Made by a program: the position numbers and the translations under genes
Part shown: positions 1-8,006 of the stretch, one piece after another
Position numbering within the stretch: position 1 is the first letter of the stretch
How the letters are laid out: each line of letters starts with the position of its first letter
Source of the DNA: SKVR01 sp046291875
Lineage (GTDB): Bacteria; Bacteroidota; Bacteroidia; Bacteroidales; UBA7960
Assembly (NCBI GenBank): GCA_046291875.1
Contig: JBKBSF010000008.1
Location: 96,913-160,912 of the forward strand
Direction of reading: 5' to 3'
Length of the DNA: 64,000 nt
Notes under the pieces: model-generated
What the model was told of the DNA's origin: nothing
Database searches by the model: none
What the model saw: only the letters and a program-made list of their open reading frames with translations

Positions 1-298
1 AACTGTAGCTCATAGCACCCATCATGGGCATCTCCATCTCCATTGCCATTTTGGTGTAGCGAACCTCCATATCATAATAGTCGGCCCCAACACCCACTAC
101 TTTATAAACCAGGTTGCTGCTGATGGTGGTAGAGATTGTCATCTGCTGGCCCATTACCGATTGGGAGACCGTTGACTTAACCACTGAATTCTGGTGGTAT
201 TCTTTTCCTTTCTCAAGGTTAAGGACTATCTCGTGTTTTTGTGCCTGCAAATGTGCGCCAAAGCACAGGGCGAGTAACAAAATTGTAAGCTTTTTCAT
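1..298 (-). CDS. Secreted protein of unknown function, N-terminal part only
   Basis: The gene runs off the left edge of the window, so only the first 99 residues are visible. The start codon at 298-296 is followed by MKKLTILLLALCFGAHLQAQ, a clear signal peptide ending in a typical Bacteroidota A-x-A-Q cleavage region. The visible mature part is short beta-strand-like sequence (KHEIVLNLEKGKEY, then a Ser/Thr-rich stretch) resembling the start of DUF6263-type periplasmic proteins, but this is a weak resemblance from memory. No catalytic motif is visible. It lies downstream of, and in the same direction as, the SulP transporter gene, 54 bp away. Confidence 0.6.
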   Translation of the reverse strand, partial: MKKLTILLLALCFGAHLQAQKHEIVLNLEKGKEYHQNSVVKSTVSQSVMGQQMTISTTISSNLVYKVVGVGADYYDMEVRYTKMAMEMEMPMMGAMSYS

Positions 299-352
299 GT
301 CGATGTTTTTTGGAGTTTGTAATATAATTATGTGAAATTAAGCATTCTGGTT

Positions 353-2020
353 TTATCCTATATCTTTTTCCATGATTTGCCTGGCTCGTTGCAGAGCCGT
401 ATGGATCTCGGGGCAGATATTTTCATTCCCCACCATGGCCAGCACACCGGCGCGTTCGAGGGCATGATGTGTTTTTTCCTGCAGTCCACTGATAATTATA
501 GGGATATTGCTCTTCCGGGTTTTGTGAATGAAACTCTCAAGGTTCTTGATTCCAGTAGAATCGATAAAAGGCACCAGTCTCATCCTGATGATACGCACAC
601 GGGGTTTCTGGCCCAGTTGTTTATCAGCTTCATAGAATTTGTTGACAACACCAAAGAAAAAGGGGCCTCTTACCTGGAATACCTCAACTCCTTCCGGAAT
701 TTCGAGGTGTTCCTGATCATCAGAAATATGTGAGGTTTCACCTTTTACTTCTGTGGTCAGCAGTGCTACCTCAGAGGTCTCTACTACTCTTCTTACAAAC
801 AGAAAGGCAGCCAGTACCACCCCAAACTGGATCGCAACGGTAATGTCGACCAGGACTGTAAGAAGAAAAGTGACAAGCATTACCGACAGGTCGCTTTTGG
901 TATTTCTGAACATCCCTTTGAAAGAGCGCCATTCGCTCATATTATAAGCCACTACAAAGAGTATCCCGGCCAGGGCTGGCATAGGGATAAGCCTGGCCCA
1001 TTTGCCAAAAAACAAAAGTATCATCAACACCACAACAGCGTGCATCATACCTGCAACAGGCGTAAGGCCACCGTTGCGTATGTTGGTCATGGTGCGGGCT
1101 ATGGCACCACAGGCAGGAATTCCTCCAAAAAGCGGCACAACAATATTTGCTACCCCATTGGCAATTAGCTCAGTGTTGGGTCTGTGGCGGTAGCCTGTGG
1201 CTCCGTCGGCCACCATAGCCGATAGCAGCGACTCTATTGACCCCAGCATGGCTATGGAGAATGCAGGAAGAAGCAATACCCTGAAACTGCTGAAGCTCAT
1301 TTGTGGCAACTCCGGCGAGGGGATCTGGGCCGACAGCTCTCCAAATTTGCTCCCGATGGTCTCAACAGGCAGATTAAACACATTCACCACCACTACACTG
1401 CCGATGATAGCAAGCAAAGACCCGGGTATTTTTGATGAGATGCGGCCTCCGTAAACCGTTATCAGAATGGTAGCCATACCCAAAAGCAGAGCATAGGGGT
1501 TAAGGGTAGTGGCATGCTGGGCATAAAACACCAGCTTGTCAATGGTATCGGCGGGCACATCACCCCCTCCCATGCCAAAGAAATCTTTCACCTGGCTGAA
1601 AAGAATAATCAGGGCAATACCACTGGTGAAGCCCACGATAATGGGATAGGGCATAAACTGTATAAGGGTTCCGATTTTCAGCACACCGAATAAAACTGTC
1701 ATCACCCCGGCCATCATGGTGGCAAGCAGCAATCCTTCCACCCCGAATTCAGCAACAATTCCATACAATATCACAATGAAAGCACCTGTAGGCCCGGCAA
1801 TCTGCACACGACTGCCTCCCAGCATTGAAATGAGGAAACCTCCGATAACAGCAGTGATCAACCCACGTTCAGGATTTACTCCCGAGGCGATGGCCAGAGC
1901 AATGGAAAGAGGAAGGGCCACAATGCCTACCACGATACCGGCTGTAAGATCGGCAGCGAGTTTTTCACGGTTGTACCCCTTAAGGGTATCAATTAATTTA
2001 GGTCTGAATTCAACCCACAT
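353..2020 (-). CDS. SulP family anion transporter with STAS domain
   Basis: A 555-residue inner-membrane protein. Residues about 20-420 are hydrophobic and hold the SulP transport core, with the family pattern AGIVVGIVALPLSIALAIA near residue 30 and GGSRVQIAGPTGAF near residue 70. The cytoplasmic C-terminus (about 440-550) is a STAS domain with the phosphorylatable-type loop FIDSTG. SulP proteins move sulfate, bicarbonate or dicarboxylates; the sequence alone does not decide which. The start MWVEFRPKL overlaps the end of the upstream glycosyltransferase gene by 11 bp, so the two are probably translated from one message. Length is normal for the family. Confidence 0.93.
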   Translation of the reverse strand: MWVEFRPKLIDTLKGYNREKLAADLTAGIVVGIVALPLSIALAIASGVNPERGLITAVIGGFLISMLGGSRVQIAGPTGAFIVILYGIVAEFGVEGLLLATMMAGVMTVLFGVLKIGTLIQFMPYPIIVGFTSGIALIILFSQVKDFFGMGGGDVPADTIDKLVFYAQHATTLNPYALLLGMATILITVYGGRISSKIPGSLLAIIGSVVVVNVFNLPVETIGSKFGELSAQIPSPELPQMSFSSFRVLLLPAFSIAMLGSIESLLSAMVADGATGYRHRPNTELIANGVANIVVPLFGGIPACGAIARTMTNIRNGGLTPVAGMMHAVVVLMILLFFGKWARLIPMPALAGILFVVAYNMSEWRSFKGMFRNTKSDLSVMLVTFLLTVLVDITVAIQFGVVLAAFLFVRRVVETSEVALLTTEVKGETSHISDDQEHLEIPEGVEVFQVRGPFFFGVVNKFYEADKQLGQKPRVRIIRMRLVPFIDSTGIKNLESFIHKTRKSNIPIIISGLQEKTHHALERAGVLAMVGNENICPEIHTALQRARQIMEKDIG

Positions 2021-3305
2021 GATTTGAGGGAATTAGTGTTGTGAGATACTGTGTAAGACTGCGACGAGAATACTTTGCAATAGCAGCATAGTGGGGTTCA
2101 TATTCCTTCTCCATACATTTTTCGATGAATGCGGCTATTTCCCCGGCGTTGGCATAATCGAACATCACCCCTGCACGGGTATCTTCCAATATGCTTGCTG
2201 CTTCGCCCTTGGGGGGCCCCAGACCCACGACAATCCTTCCTGCCGCCATGTATTCAAACAACTTACCAGTGAGGATCCCCTGGTTTTGGCTGGTATCCGG
2301 GATAACCAGCAAGAGCATGTCGGCAGTGTGCATACGTGCAATGGCCGTTTTGTGGTCGGCATGACCTGAAAACTCCACCTTACCGGGAAAATTCTCCTGC
2401 AGGGCATTGCGCCAAGTATCGCAGATCTGCCCGGTAAAATGCAACCGTATCCTTGAAAAGTACTCAGGCTTAAGCATTTTTATCGCATGTATCAATCCAT
2501 CGAGCCGGTAGGAGTCGGCAAGGGTTCCCACATAAGCCAGGGTGAAAGTATCTGCTTTGATCCGGGGAGGAACCTCTCTGAAATCATCGCTGTCGTAGCC
2601 ATTGTAAACCACCTTAAACCTGGCAGCATACTCCTCACCCACTTTCTGCACAAACATATTGCTGATAAAATTGCTTACCGTAACAACGGTATCTGCCTGT
2701 GCAAGCACCTGTTTTTCCAGTTGCCGGTCTTTCCTGCGGATCATGGGCAAATGCAGCAAATCCTTGTAGTAAAAAATATCGGTCCAGGGGTCGCGCAGAT
2801 CGGCAATCCAGCGAAGCTGAGGAAATTCTTTTTTAAGCTTAAGCCCTACCAGCTGTGTTGAATGAGGCGGACTGGTGGTGATCAGGTAGGGGATGTTTTC
2901 CTCCTGTATAAGCTTACGTGCCTGTTGCAAGGCAAAGCGGTTCCAGCCTACCCTGGCATCGGGCACAAAGAGATTTCCCCTCAGAAAGCGCGACACGGTG
3001 CTACCCATACCGGTATTCTGCTCATTGGCAAAGCCTGAGTAGGGTACATGAGTCCGTCGCATAATTCTTTTGTACAAGGCATAGGGTTCCCGGGTAGAAG
3101 TGGTATACACCCTGAGATGGGCAGGCACTTCCTTGAGCAGGCTTGCATCGGCTATGGGGTAGGTTGCCTGGCCCGGATCCACTGTAAGCACAATGGGCTC
3201 AAACCCAAATTCGGGAAGATACCGGCAAAATTTCAACCAGCGCTGTACACCCGGCCCTCCGCTGGGGGGCCAATAATAAGTCAATATAAGTACCTTCTCC
3301 TTCAT
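2010..3305 (-). CDS. Glycosyltransferase family 4-like protein
   Basis: A 431-residue GT-B fold glycosyltransferase. The start MKEKVLILTYYWPPSGG at 3305 is preferred over an in-frame ATG 14 codons upstream because it begins directly with the nucleotide-sugar transferase N-terminal strand and glycine loop (PPSGGPGVQRW). The acceptor half continues with WIADLRDPWTD near residue 170. The donor half has TLAYVGTLADSYRLDGL and the C-terminal segment GKLFEYMAAGRIVVGLGPP, a family pattern that contacts the nucleotide sugar. Sugar and acceptor are unknown. It overlaps the SulP gene at its 3' end and lies 188 bp downstream of the YfhO gene; a role in envelope polysaccharide assembly is inferred from that company. 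Confidence 0.88.
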   Translation of the reverse strand: MKEKVLILTYYWPPSGGPGVQRWLKFCRYLPEFGFEPIVLTVDPGQATYPIADASLLKEVPAHLRVYTTSTREPYALYKRIMRRTHVPYSGFANEQNTGMGSTVSRFLRGNLFVPDARVGWNRFALQQARKLIQEENIPYLITTSPPHSTQLVGLKLKKEFPQLRWIADLRDPWTDIFYYKDLLHLPMIRRKDRQLEKQVLAQADTVVTVSNFISNMFVQKVGEEYAARFKVVYNGYDSDDFREVPPRIKADTFTLAYVGTLADSYRLDGLIHAIKMLKPEYFSRIRLHFTGQICDTWRNALQENFPGKVEFSGHADHKTAIARMHTADMLLLVIPDTSQNQGILTGKLFEYMAAGRIVVGLGPPKGEAASILEDTRAGVMFDYANAGEIAAFIEKCMEKEYEPHYAAIAKYSRRSLTQYLTTLIPSNHVG

Positions 3306-3381
3306 GCAAATCCCCTTTTTGGGAAAAACCGTGCAAGAGGCTTCCATTCAACCCCTCGTAACCACAGCAGGAAAACAAATG

Positions 3382-3485
3382 GGCTGTTTCAAAAACCTTA
3401 CAGGACATTGTTAAACTGCATCCGTCGGGGAGCAATCTTGATTTCCCTGATGGGCCTGCAGGCCTGAAAAGCTTTTGAAACAGCC
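3382..3485. repeat. 104-bp element bounded by 13-bp perfect inverted repeats
   Basis: GGCTGTTTCAAAA at 3382-3394 is the exact reverse complement of TTTTGAAACAGCC at 3473-3485. Between them lies the 12-bp palindrome GGCCTGCAGGCC (3452-3463). No reading frame and no obvious target-site duplication is seen. It fills most of the 188-bp gap between the glycosyltransferase and YfhO genes. It could be a miniature inverted-repeat element or simply a long stem in the intercistronic mRNA. Confidence 0.5.
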
Positions 3486-3493
3486 TGAATTAA

Positions 3494-6007
3494 CTAGGGG
3501 TTCGTCTGAACCTTTGCTGACGATTTTTTCCACCACCAGAACACAAACGCAGCCAGTGCAATCACAAGCAATGCACTGAAGGCGAAGGCAATCTTCTCAC
3601 CCACAAAATACGAGCGGGGTTCGAAACGGAATTCCACTTCCACATCGCGTCCTGCAGGCAGTATCATAGCTCTGAGTATATAATTGGCCCGGAAATGGTT
3701 GGCGGGTTCTCCATTCACAAAAACCTTCCAGCCATCAGGATAATACACCTCAGAAAATACAGCCATCTGGCTGGCTCTTGAAGAGTAGCGGTACACAAGC
3801 TTGTTGGGCTGGTAATGAATCAGTTCGATGTTAGACAGGCTGTCGAACTTCATATCTGAGGTGTCGATTTTGTCCTCGAAGCGGATATCGACCACCGCGA
3901 CTATCGCCGGATCAATGTCCCAAAGCAATTCCAGTTCCTCATCTGCATTGGCCGCCCAATGCAATTCTTTGATAAACCATGCATTCCCCAATGCATCGGG
4001 GTTAAAGCTTGCGGCGGGCTGACGGTTTTGGTCGGGCAGAATGTAATAGCGGGTATTGAGCATATTGAGCACTTCCATATTGCCTTGAGTAATATGGTGA
4101 TCGATAAGCTCCTGGTAACGTTGCAGCTTTGCACCGTGATACCCCCCTATGGAGCTGTGGAACCAGCTGGTTGAGGCATCATTGAAGGTGCTCACTGTAA
4201 GATTGTATACCCTGAAATGTTTCTCGGTATCCTGCAGTATTTGCTGGTTGGCCCGTGTCATGGGGAATGGGTTCTCCACCTGACGCCGGGGTACGAAATT
4301 GCTGTCGTCGAAATAGCGTCTGTTGATGGGCCACATGTCGGCGATGATCAGTACTGCCAGTACTGCCACCAACACGCCCCGTTTGATCTTTTGCATGGCA
4401 AAAAGGGCAACAGTGGCTGCTGTGAGGCATATAAACACCAGGCTACGAAGCGCATCTGCTCTGAAGATTCCTATGCGCATACGCTCCACTTCACCCCAGT
4501 GCAGAGCCAGTTGAGGATTATCAGCCCCATGCAGAGCCAGCATATTGCGCTCAGCCTGGCTCAGGAAATCAAGAAAAACGCCTGGCATCACATACAAAAC
4601 CACAAGCAAGCCTGCTGTGAGCCCAAAACTCCAGTAAAAGGGTTTACTCTTAACCTTCAGCAAATCAGGGTTCTGGTACCACTTATGCAACCCAAGGAAG
4701 GCCAGCAAAGGTATACATAGCTCTGCAATAACCAGGGTCATACTTACCGCTCTGAACTTGCTGTATCCAGGCACGTACTGTATAAAGAAATCGGTGAACC
4801 ATTGCAGGTTTTTTCCCCAGGCCAGCAGGATGGAAAGTGCTATGGCCATTAGAAGAGCCCAACGAAACAAGCCTTTCACATAGAACAATGCCAGCACAAA
4901 AAGGAAAAACACCACAGCACCCACATAAACAGGCCCTGAGGTAAAGGGCTGGTCTCCCCAGTATTGGTTTACATAGCTGCCTGCCTGCAAATTCTGAATG
5001 ATAAAATCGATAAATGCGGGTGAATGTCTGTCCAGTACTTCCATGGCCGCACGTTGCTGCGATGGGGTTCCCTGGTTGGCCGCGATAAGTTCGTCATACA
5101 ACAGGGGAGCTGAGGCACCCCCTTTTACATTGGGAATAAGCAGGCTGAGGGTTTCCTGGCGGCCATAGCTCCATTGGGTAATATAGGCCGGGTCGAGCCC
5201 CCGGGGATTGATACGCTCGTCGGAAGTAAGCTCAGTACCCCCGCGCATGGTATGGGCGGTATAGCTGTAGGTTGACCAGAAACCACTTATGTTTACACCA
5301 ATGGCAATGATAGCACCCGCAAGCAAAACACCGGAGGCTTTCATGAATTCCATGTGTCTTCCTTCGCGAATCTGCCCTATCAGCTCCGATATACCATAAA
5401 AGACCACTATGATAAGCAGGTAATAGGTGATCTGGAGGTGATTGGCAAACAACTGCAAGGCAAGAAAAATAGTAAAGAGCAAACCTCCCGCTGCATATTT
5501 GCCTTTGAAAGTATAGATGATGGAGGCAAACACAGGTGCCATGTAGGCAATGGCCAGTGCTTTGGAGTTATGCCCCGCCTCTATGATAATGAAATGATAG
5601 GAGGAGAAGGCAAATCCCAGGGCCCCCAGCAGAGCAATCCACACATTAACTTTCAGCAAGAGCATACAAATAAAAAATCCTACAAAATAGAGGAATATCA
5701 TATCGGCAGGCCTTGGCAGCCCCAGCGTAAAAATCTTATGGAAGAAATTGGCAATATTGCTGGCGTAGATCACGGAGATCTGGAAGGCAGGCATACCACC
5801 AAACATAGAGTTGGTCCATAAGGCTTCCTCACCGGTTTCTTTACGGAATTCCTTGATCTCGCGAGCCATCCCTTCAAACTTCACAATATCAGGCTGCAAA
5901 AGCCTTTTGCCTTCGAGCACGGGGCTTACATAGGCAATACTCAGGATCAAAAAAATGAGCAAAGCACCCACATGGGGGATAAACTTTTTCAGGTCAGATG
6001 TTTGCAT
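3494..6007 (-). CDS. YfhO family large membrane protein
   Basis: An 837-residue multi-pass inner-membrane protein. Hydrophobic segments fill residues about 10-540 (for example the first helix after HVGALLIFLILSIAYVSPV, and the loop LLQPDIVKFEGM that follows). The C-terminal third is a soluble, extracytoplasmic domain containing YYPDGWKVFVNGEP, the signature of the YfhO family, closed by one last helix and WWWKK. YfhO proteins are GT-C-like membrane proteins linked to glycosylation of envelope polymers in Gram-positive bacteria; the role in Bacteroidota is not settled. It is 20 bp downstream of the DUF4834 gene and upstream of a glycosyltransferase, so an envelope-glycan function is likely but inferred. 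Confidence 0.9.
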   Translation of the reverse strand: MQTSDLKKFIPHVGALLIFLILSIAYVSPVLEGKRLLQPDIVKFEGMAREIKEFRKETGEEALWTNSMFGGMPAFQISVIYASNIANFFHKIFTLGLPRPADMIFLYFVGFFICMLLLKVNVWIALLGALGFAFSSYHFIIIEAGHNSKALAIAYMAPVFASIIYTFKGKYAAGGLLFTIFLALQLFANHLQITYYLLIIVVFYGISELIGQIREGRHMEFMKASGVLLAGAIIAIGVNISGFWSTYSYTAHTMRGGTELTSDERINPRGLDPAYITQWSYGRQETLSLLIPNVKGGASAPLLYDELIAANQGTPSQQRAAMEVLDRHSPAFIDFIIQNLQAGSYVNQYWGDQPFTSGPVYVGAVVFFLFVLALFYVKGLFRWALLMAIALSILLAWGKNLQWFTDFFIQYVPGYSKFRAVSMTLVIAELCIPLLAFLGLHKWYQNPDLLKVKSKPFYWSFGLTAGLLVVLYVMPGVFLDFLSQAERNMLALHGADNPQLALHWGEVERMRIGIFRADALRSLVFICLTAATVALFAMQKIKRGVLVAVLAVLIIADMWPINRRYFDDSNFVPRRQVENPFPMTRANQQILQDTEKHFRVYNLTVSTFNDASTSWFHSSIGGYHGAKLQRYQELIDHHITQGNMEVLNMLNTRYYILPDQNRQPAASFNPDALGNAWFIKELHWAANADEELELLWDIDPAIVAVVDIRFEDKIDTSDMKFDSLSNIELIHYQPNKLVYRYSSRASQMAVFSEVYYPDGWKVFVNGEPANHFRANYILRAMILPAGRDVEVEFRFEPRSYFVGEKIAFAFSALLVIALAAFVFWWWKKSSAKVQTNP

Positions 6008-6027
6008 AGTGTTATAATGTACTTTGG

Positions 6028-6315
6028 TTAGGGTTTATCGTCATTTTGGGGTTTCTCCTCAAGGTCTTCGAAGTCGACATACTCGCCGATCTGATCGAGC
6101 GATTTGCTGCTGTCAGAGCTCTTTTTGTAGGAAACATGAGGACCTTTGCCTTGGGCAGGTTCATCATCGGGTCGCAGATGAGGGTTTTGTTCATAGAACT
6201 TTCTCTTTACCCTGCCCAGGTACCAGCGAACCAGATAAGGCAGAATATACAGGGTAAAAACCCTGAAGGCAAGGTAAATAAGTATAAATGTGGCAATAAT
6301 TCTGAGTAAAGGCAT
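6028..6315 (-). CDS. DUF4834 family small membrane protein
   Basis: A 95-residue protein with one N-terminal membrane helix (MPLLRIIATFILIYLAFRVF) followed by a charged, Pro- and Ser-rich tail that includes EYVDFEDLEE near the C-terminus. This architecture matches DUF4834, a small family of unknown function found in Bacteroidota beside YfhO genes. It lies 20 bp upstream of the YfhO gene on the same strand, so the two are probably one operon. Confidence 0.82.
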   Translation of the reverse strand: MPLLRIIATFILIYLAFRVFTLYILPYLVRWYLGRVKRKFYEQNPHLRPDDEPAQGKGPHVSYKKSSDSSKSLDQIGEYVDFEDLEEKPQNDDKP

Positions 6316-6442
6316 GGGATTGCGTTCTTTGGGGCACAGCCTGCAAGCTGCTGCTCCATCGGATTTAAAAACAATTCATTATACATTCAACCCATTAGGT
6401 TGGGGCAAAAGTAAGAAAAAGGCGGCAAAGGGATCAAAATAA

Positions 6443-6478
6443 AAATGGGTTGTTTCTTTTTTGTGAAACAACCCATTT
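6443..6478 (-). terminator. Rho-independent terminator of rpmH
   Basis: A perfect 14-bp stem (6443-6456 pairing with 6465-6478) with an 8-nt loop, read on the minus strand just after the rpmH stop codon and followed there by a T-rich tract. It separates rpmH from the DUF4834/YfhO operon. Confidence 0.88.
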
Positions 6479-6511
6479 GGTGAGTAAAAGTGAGCTTTTA
6501 CTTCAAATGTC

Positions 6512-6667
6512 TTACTTATGCGTTTTTTCGCTGGAAACGGTAAGTCTTTTTCTTCCTTTAGCTCTTCTGGCAGCCAAAACTTTGCGGCCATTGGCAGATT
6601 CCATTCTAGCCCTGAAACCGTGCTTATTTTTCCTGCGTCTTCTTGAGGGTTGGTATGTCCTTTTCAT
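6512..6667 (-). CDS. rpmH: 50S ribosomal protein L34
   Basis: A 51-residue, strongly basic protein. The N-terminus MKRTYQPSRRRRKNKHGFR and the later segment NGRKVLAARRAKGRKRL are diagnostic of bacterial L34. Length is in the range usual for the phylum (about 50). It has its own promoter (6780-6810) and its own terminator hairpin, so it appears to be monocistronic here rather than followed by rnpA. Confidence 0.97.
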   Translation of the reverse strand: MKRTYQPSRRRRKNKHGFRARMESANGRKVLAARRAKGRKRLTVSSEKTHK

Positions 6668-6779
6668 TACTGTAAATATTTTGCTGTGAATACTTTATGT
6701 GCCGGCTTTTACTGCATAGGCTGCCAACAACCTGATGACTATATTTTTTGAAAAATTGAATGCCTGATTTTTAGGACTG

Positions 6780-6810
6780 CAAAGATAGACAATACTTTTT
6801 TATTCCCAAA
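6780..6810 (-). promoter_or_regulatory. Bacteroidota-type promoter of rpmH
   Basis: On the minus strand TTTG (6810-6807), exactly 19 nt, then TATCTTTG (6787-6780) match the phylum consensus TTTG-N19-TAnnTTTG in full. Transcription would start near 6773, giving a leader of roughly 105 nt before rpmH. Confidence 0.75.
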
Positions 6811-6884
6811 TGCTTTTGTGTATTTTTTTCGCAATTAGGTCAGACCCTTGCCATACCCCCCACCCGAGGCCTCCGATTTCAACC

Positions 6885-7973
6885 TCAGGGCAGAAACACC
6901 CCTTCATTGATTTCATAATACCGCCTGAGCAGATCGGCAGCCAGGCAGGAATGCACCGGGATGACTCCCAGCAGATCGCCTACCATGATCTGATCCCAGT
7001 ACTCCTCCGGGCAAAAAAAGATTCCATGCTCCTGCGAAAGCCTGTCGATATAAACAGGTTTGGAGAAAGGCTCCCATCGTTTGCCAGTGAACCGCACCAC
7101 CTCTCCATATACCTTTTCGTTGTCGGAAAGCAGAATAGAATCTTTGGAGAGGTGTACAGCTCCGGCATATAACACTATTTCATTGCGTTGCTTATGACGT
7201 GCCACCACAGGGGCAGCCACAACCATGGCAATATGTTCGAGGTCGCAGGAAGCCAGGTGGTATTGCATCAGATCGTAAAACACAAAATTCCCGGGCCGTA
7301 TTTCGTCTACACCTTCAAAATCACTCTCCAGGCTGCAGGTTGGGGTATCGCCCCACGAAGCAATAATACCCGGATACTGCTTTTTGAACTGCGCCGTAAC
7401 CTGGGCCAGCTGTTCGGTACCTTTCCTGAAGATCTTATGCACCTCGTTGAGCGACTGGGTGTGATAAGCATGGCCAGCATGGGCAACGAATCCATAAAAG
7501 TGCAGTAAAGGGTTCTGAGCGGCAAGGCTCAGCAGCTGGGCTATACGGTCTGTTTCATCGAAATAGTATCCGGTACGGTGGCTTCCCACATCCAGCTTTA
7601 CATAAAAATCTACCGGGTGCTTCAACTCCTGTTGCAATGCAGGCAGAGCGTCTTCATCGGCCAGCAGGATACCCAGCCTGATTGTGGGGGCCAGCTGGTT
7701 GATCCGGTCGGTTTCCCGGATGTTTACCGGGAATGCAACCATTATATCTTTCCAGCCATCGGCAGCAAAGTACGCGGCCATTGAAAAAGATGAAACGGTA
7801 ATCTTTTCCACACCCGCCTCGCGAAACCATCTGCCGATGGCTTGCGACTGGTGGGTTTTGAAATGTGGTCTGAAACCTACGCCGGTTTTGGCAGCCTTTT
7901 CGGCCATGTGGCGGATATTTCTCCGGCACTTGTCCTCATCAACTACCAGCACCGGCGAGCTTATGTCGTCCAT
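6885..7973 (-). CDS. PLP-dependent D-serine dehydratase / D-threonine aldolase-like enzyme
   Basis: A 362-residue fold-III PLP enzyme. The N-terminal alanine-racemase-like barrel carries the PLP lysine in GFRPHFKTHQS (Lys39). The C-terminal domain carries H341-S-C343, which matches the His/Cys metal-binding pair of D-serine dehydratase (DSD1) and D-threonine aldolase relatives. The reaction is therefore probably metal- and PLP-dependent cleavage or dehydration of a D-amino acid or a beta-hydroxy amino acid; the substrate cannot be told from sequence. It stands 33 bp downstream of ftcD on the same strand and may be co-transcribed with it. Confidence 0.85.
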   Translation of the reverse strand: MDDISSPVLVVDEDKCRRNIRHMAEKAAKTGVGFRPHFKTHQSQAIGRWFREAGVEKITVSSFSMAAYFAADGWKDIMVAFPVNIRETDRINQLAPTIRLGILLADEDALPALQQELKHPVDFYVKLDVGSHRTGYYFDETDRIAQLLSLAAQNPLLHFYGFVAHAGHAYHTQSLNEVHKIFRKGTEQLAQVTAQFKKQYPGIIASWGDTPTCSLESDFEGVDEIRPGNFVFYDLMQYHLASCDLEHIAMVVAAPVVARHKQRNEIVLYAGAVHLSKDSILLSDNEKVYGEVVRFTGKRWEPFSKPVYIDRLSQEHGIFFCPEEYWDQIMVGDLLGVIPVHSCLAADLLRRYYEINEGVFLP

Positions 7974-8006
7974 AATTTTTCTTTTGAAGTTTTATTGTTA
8001 AAGGTA

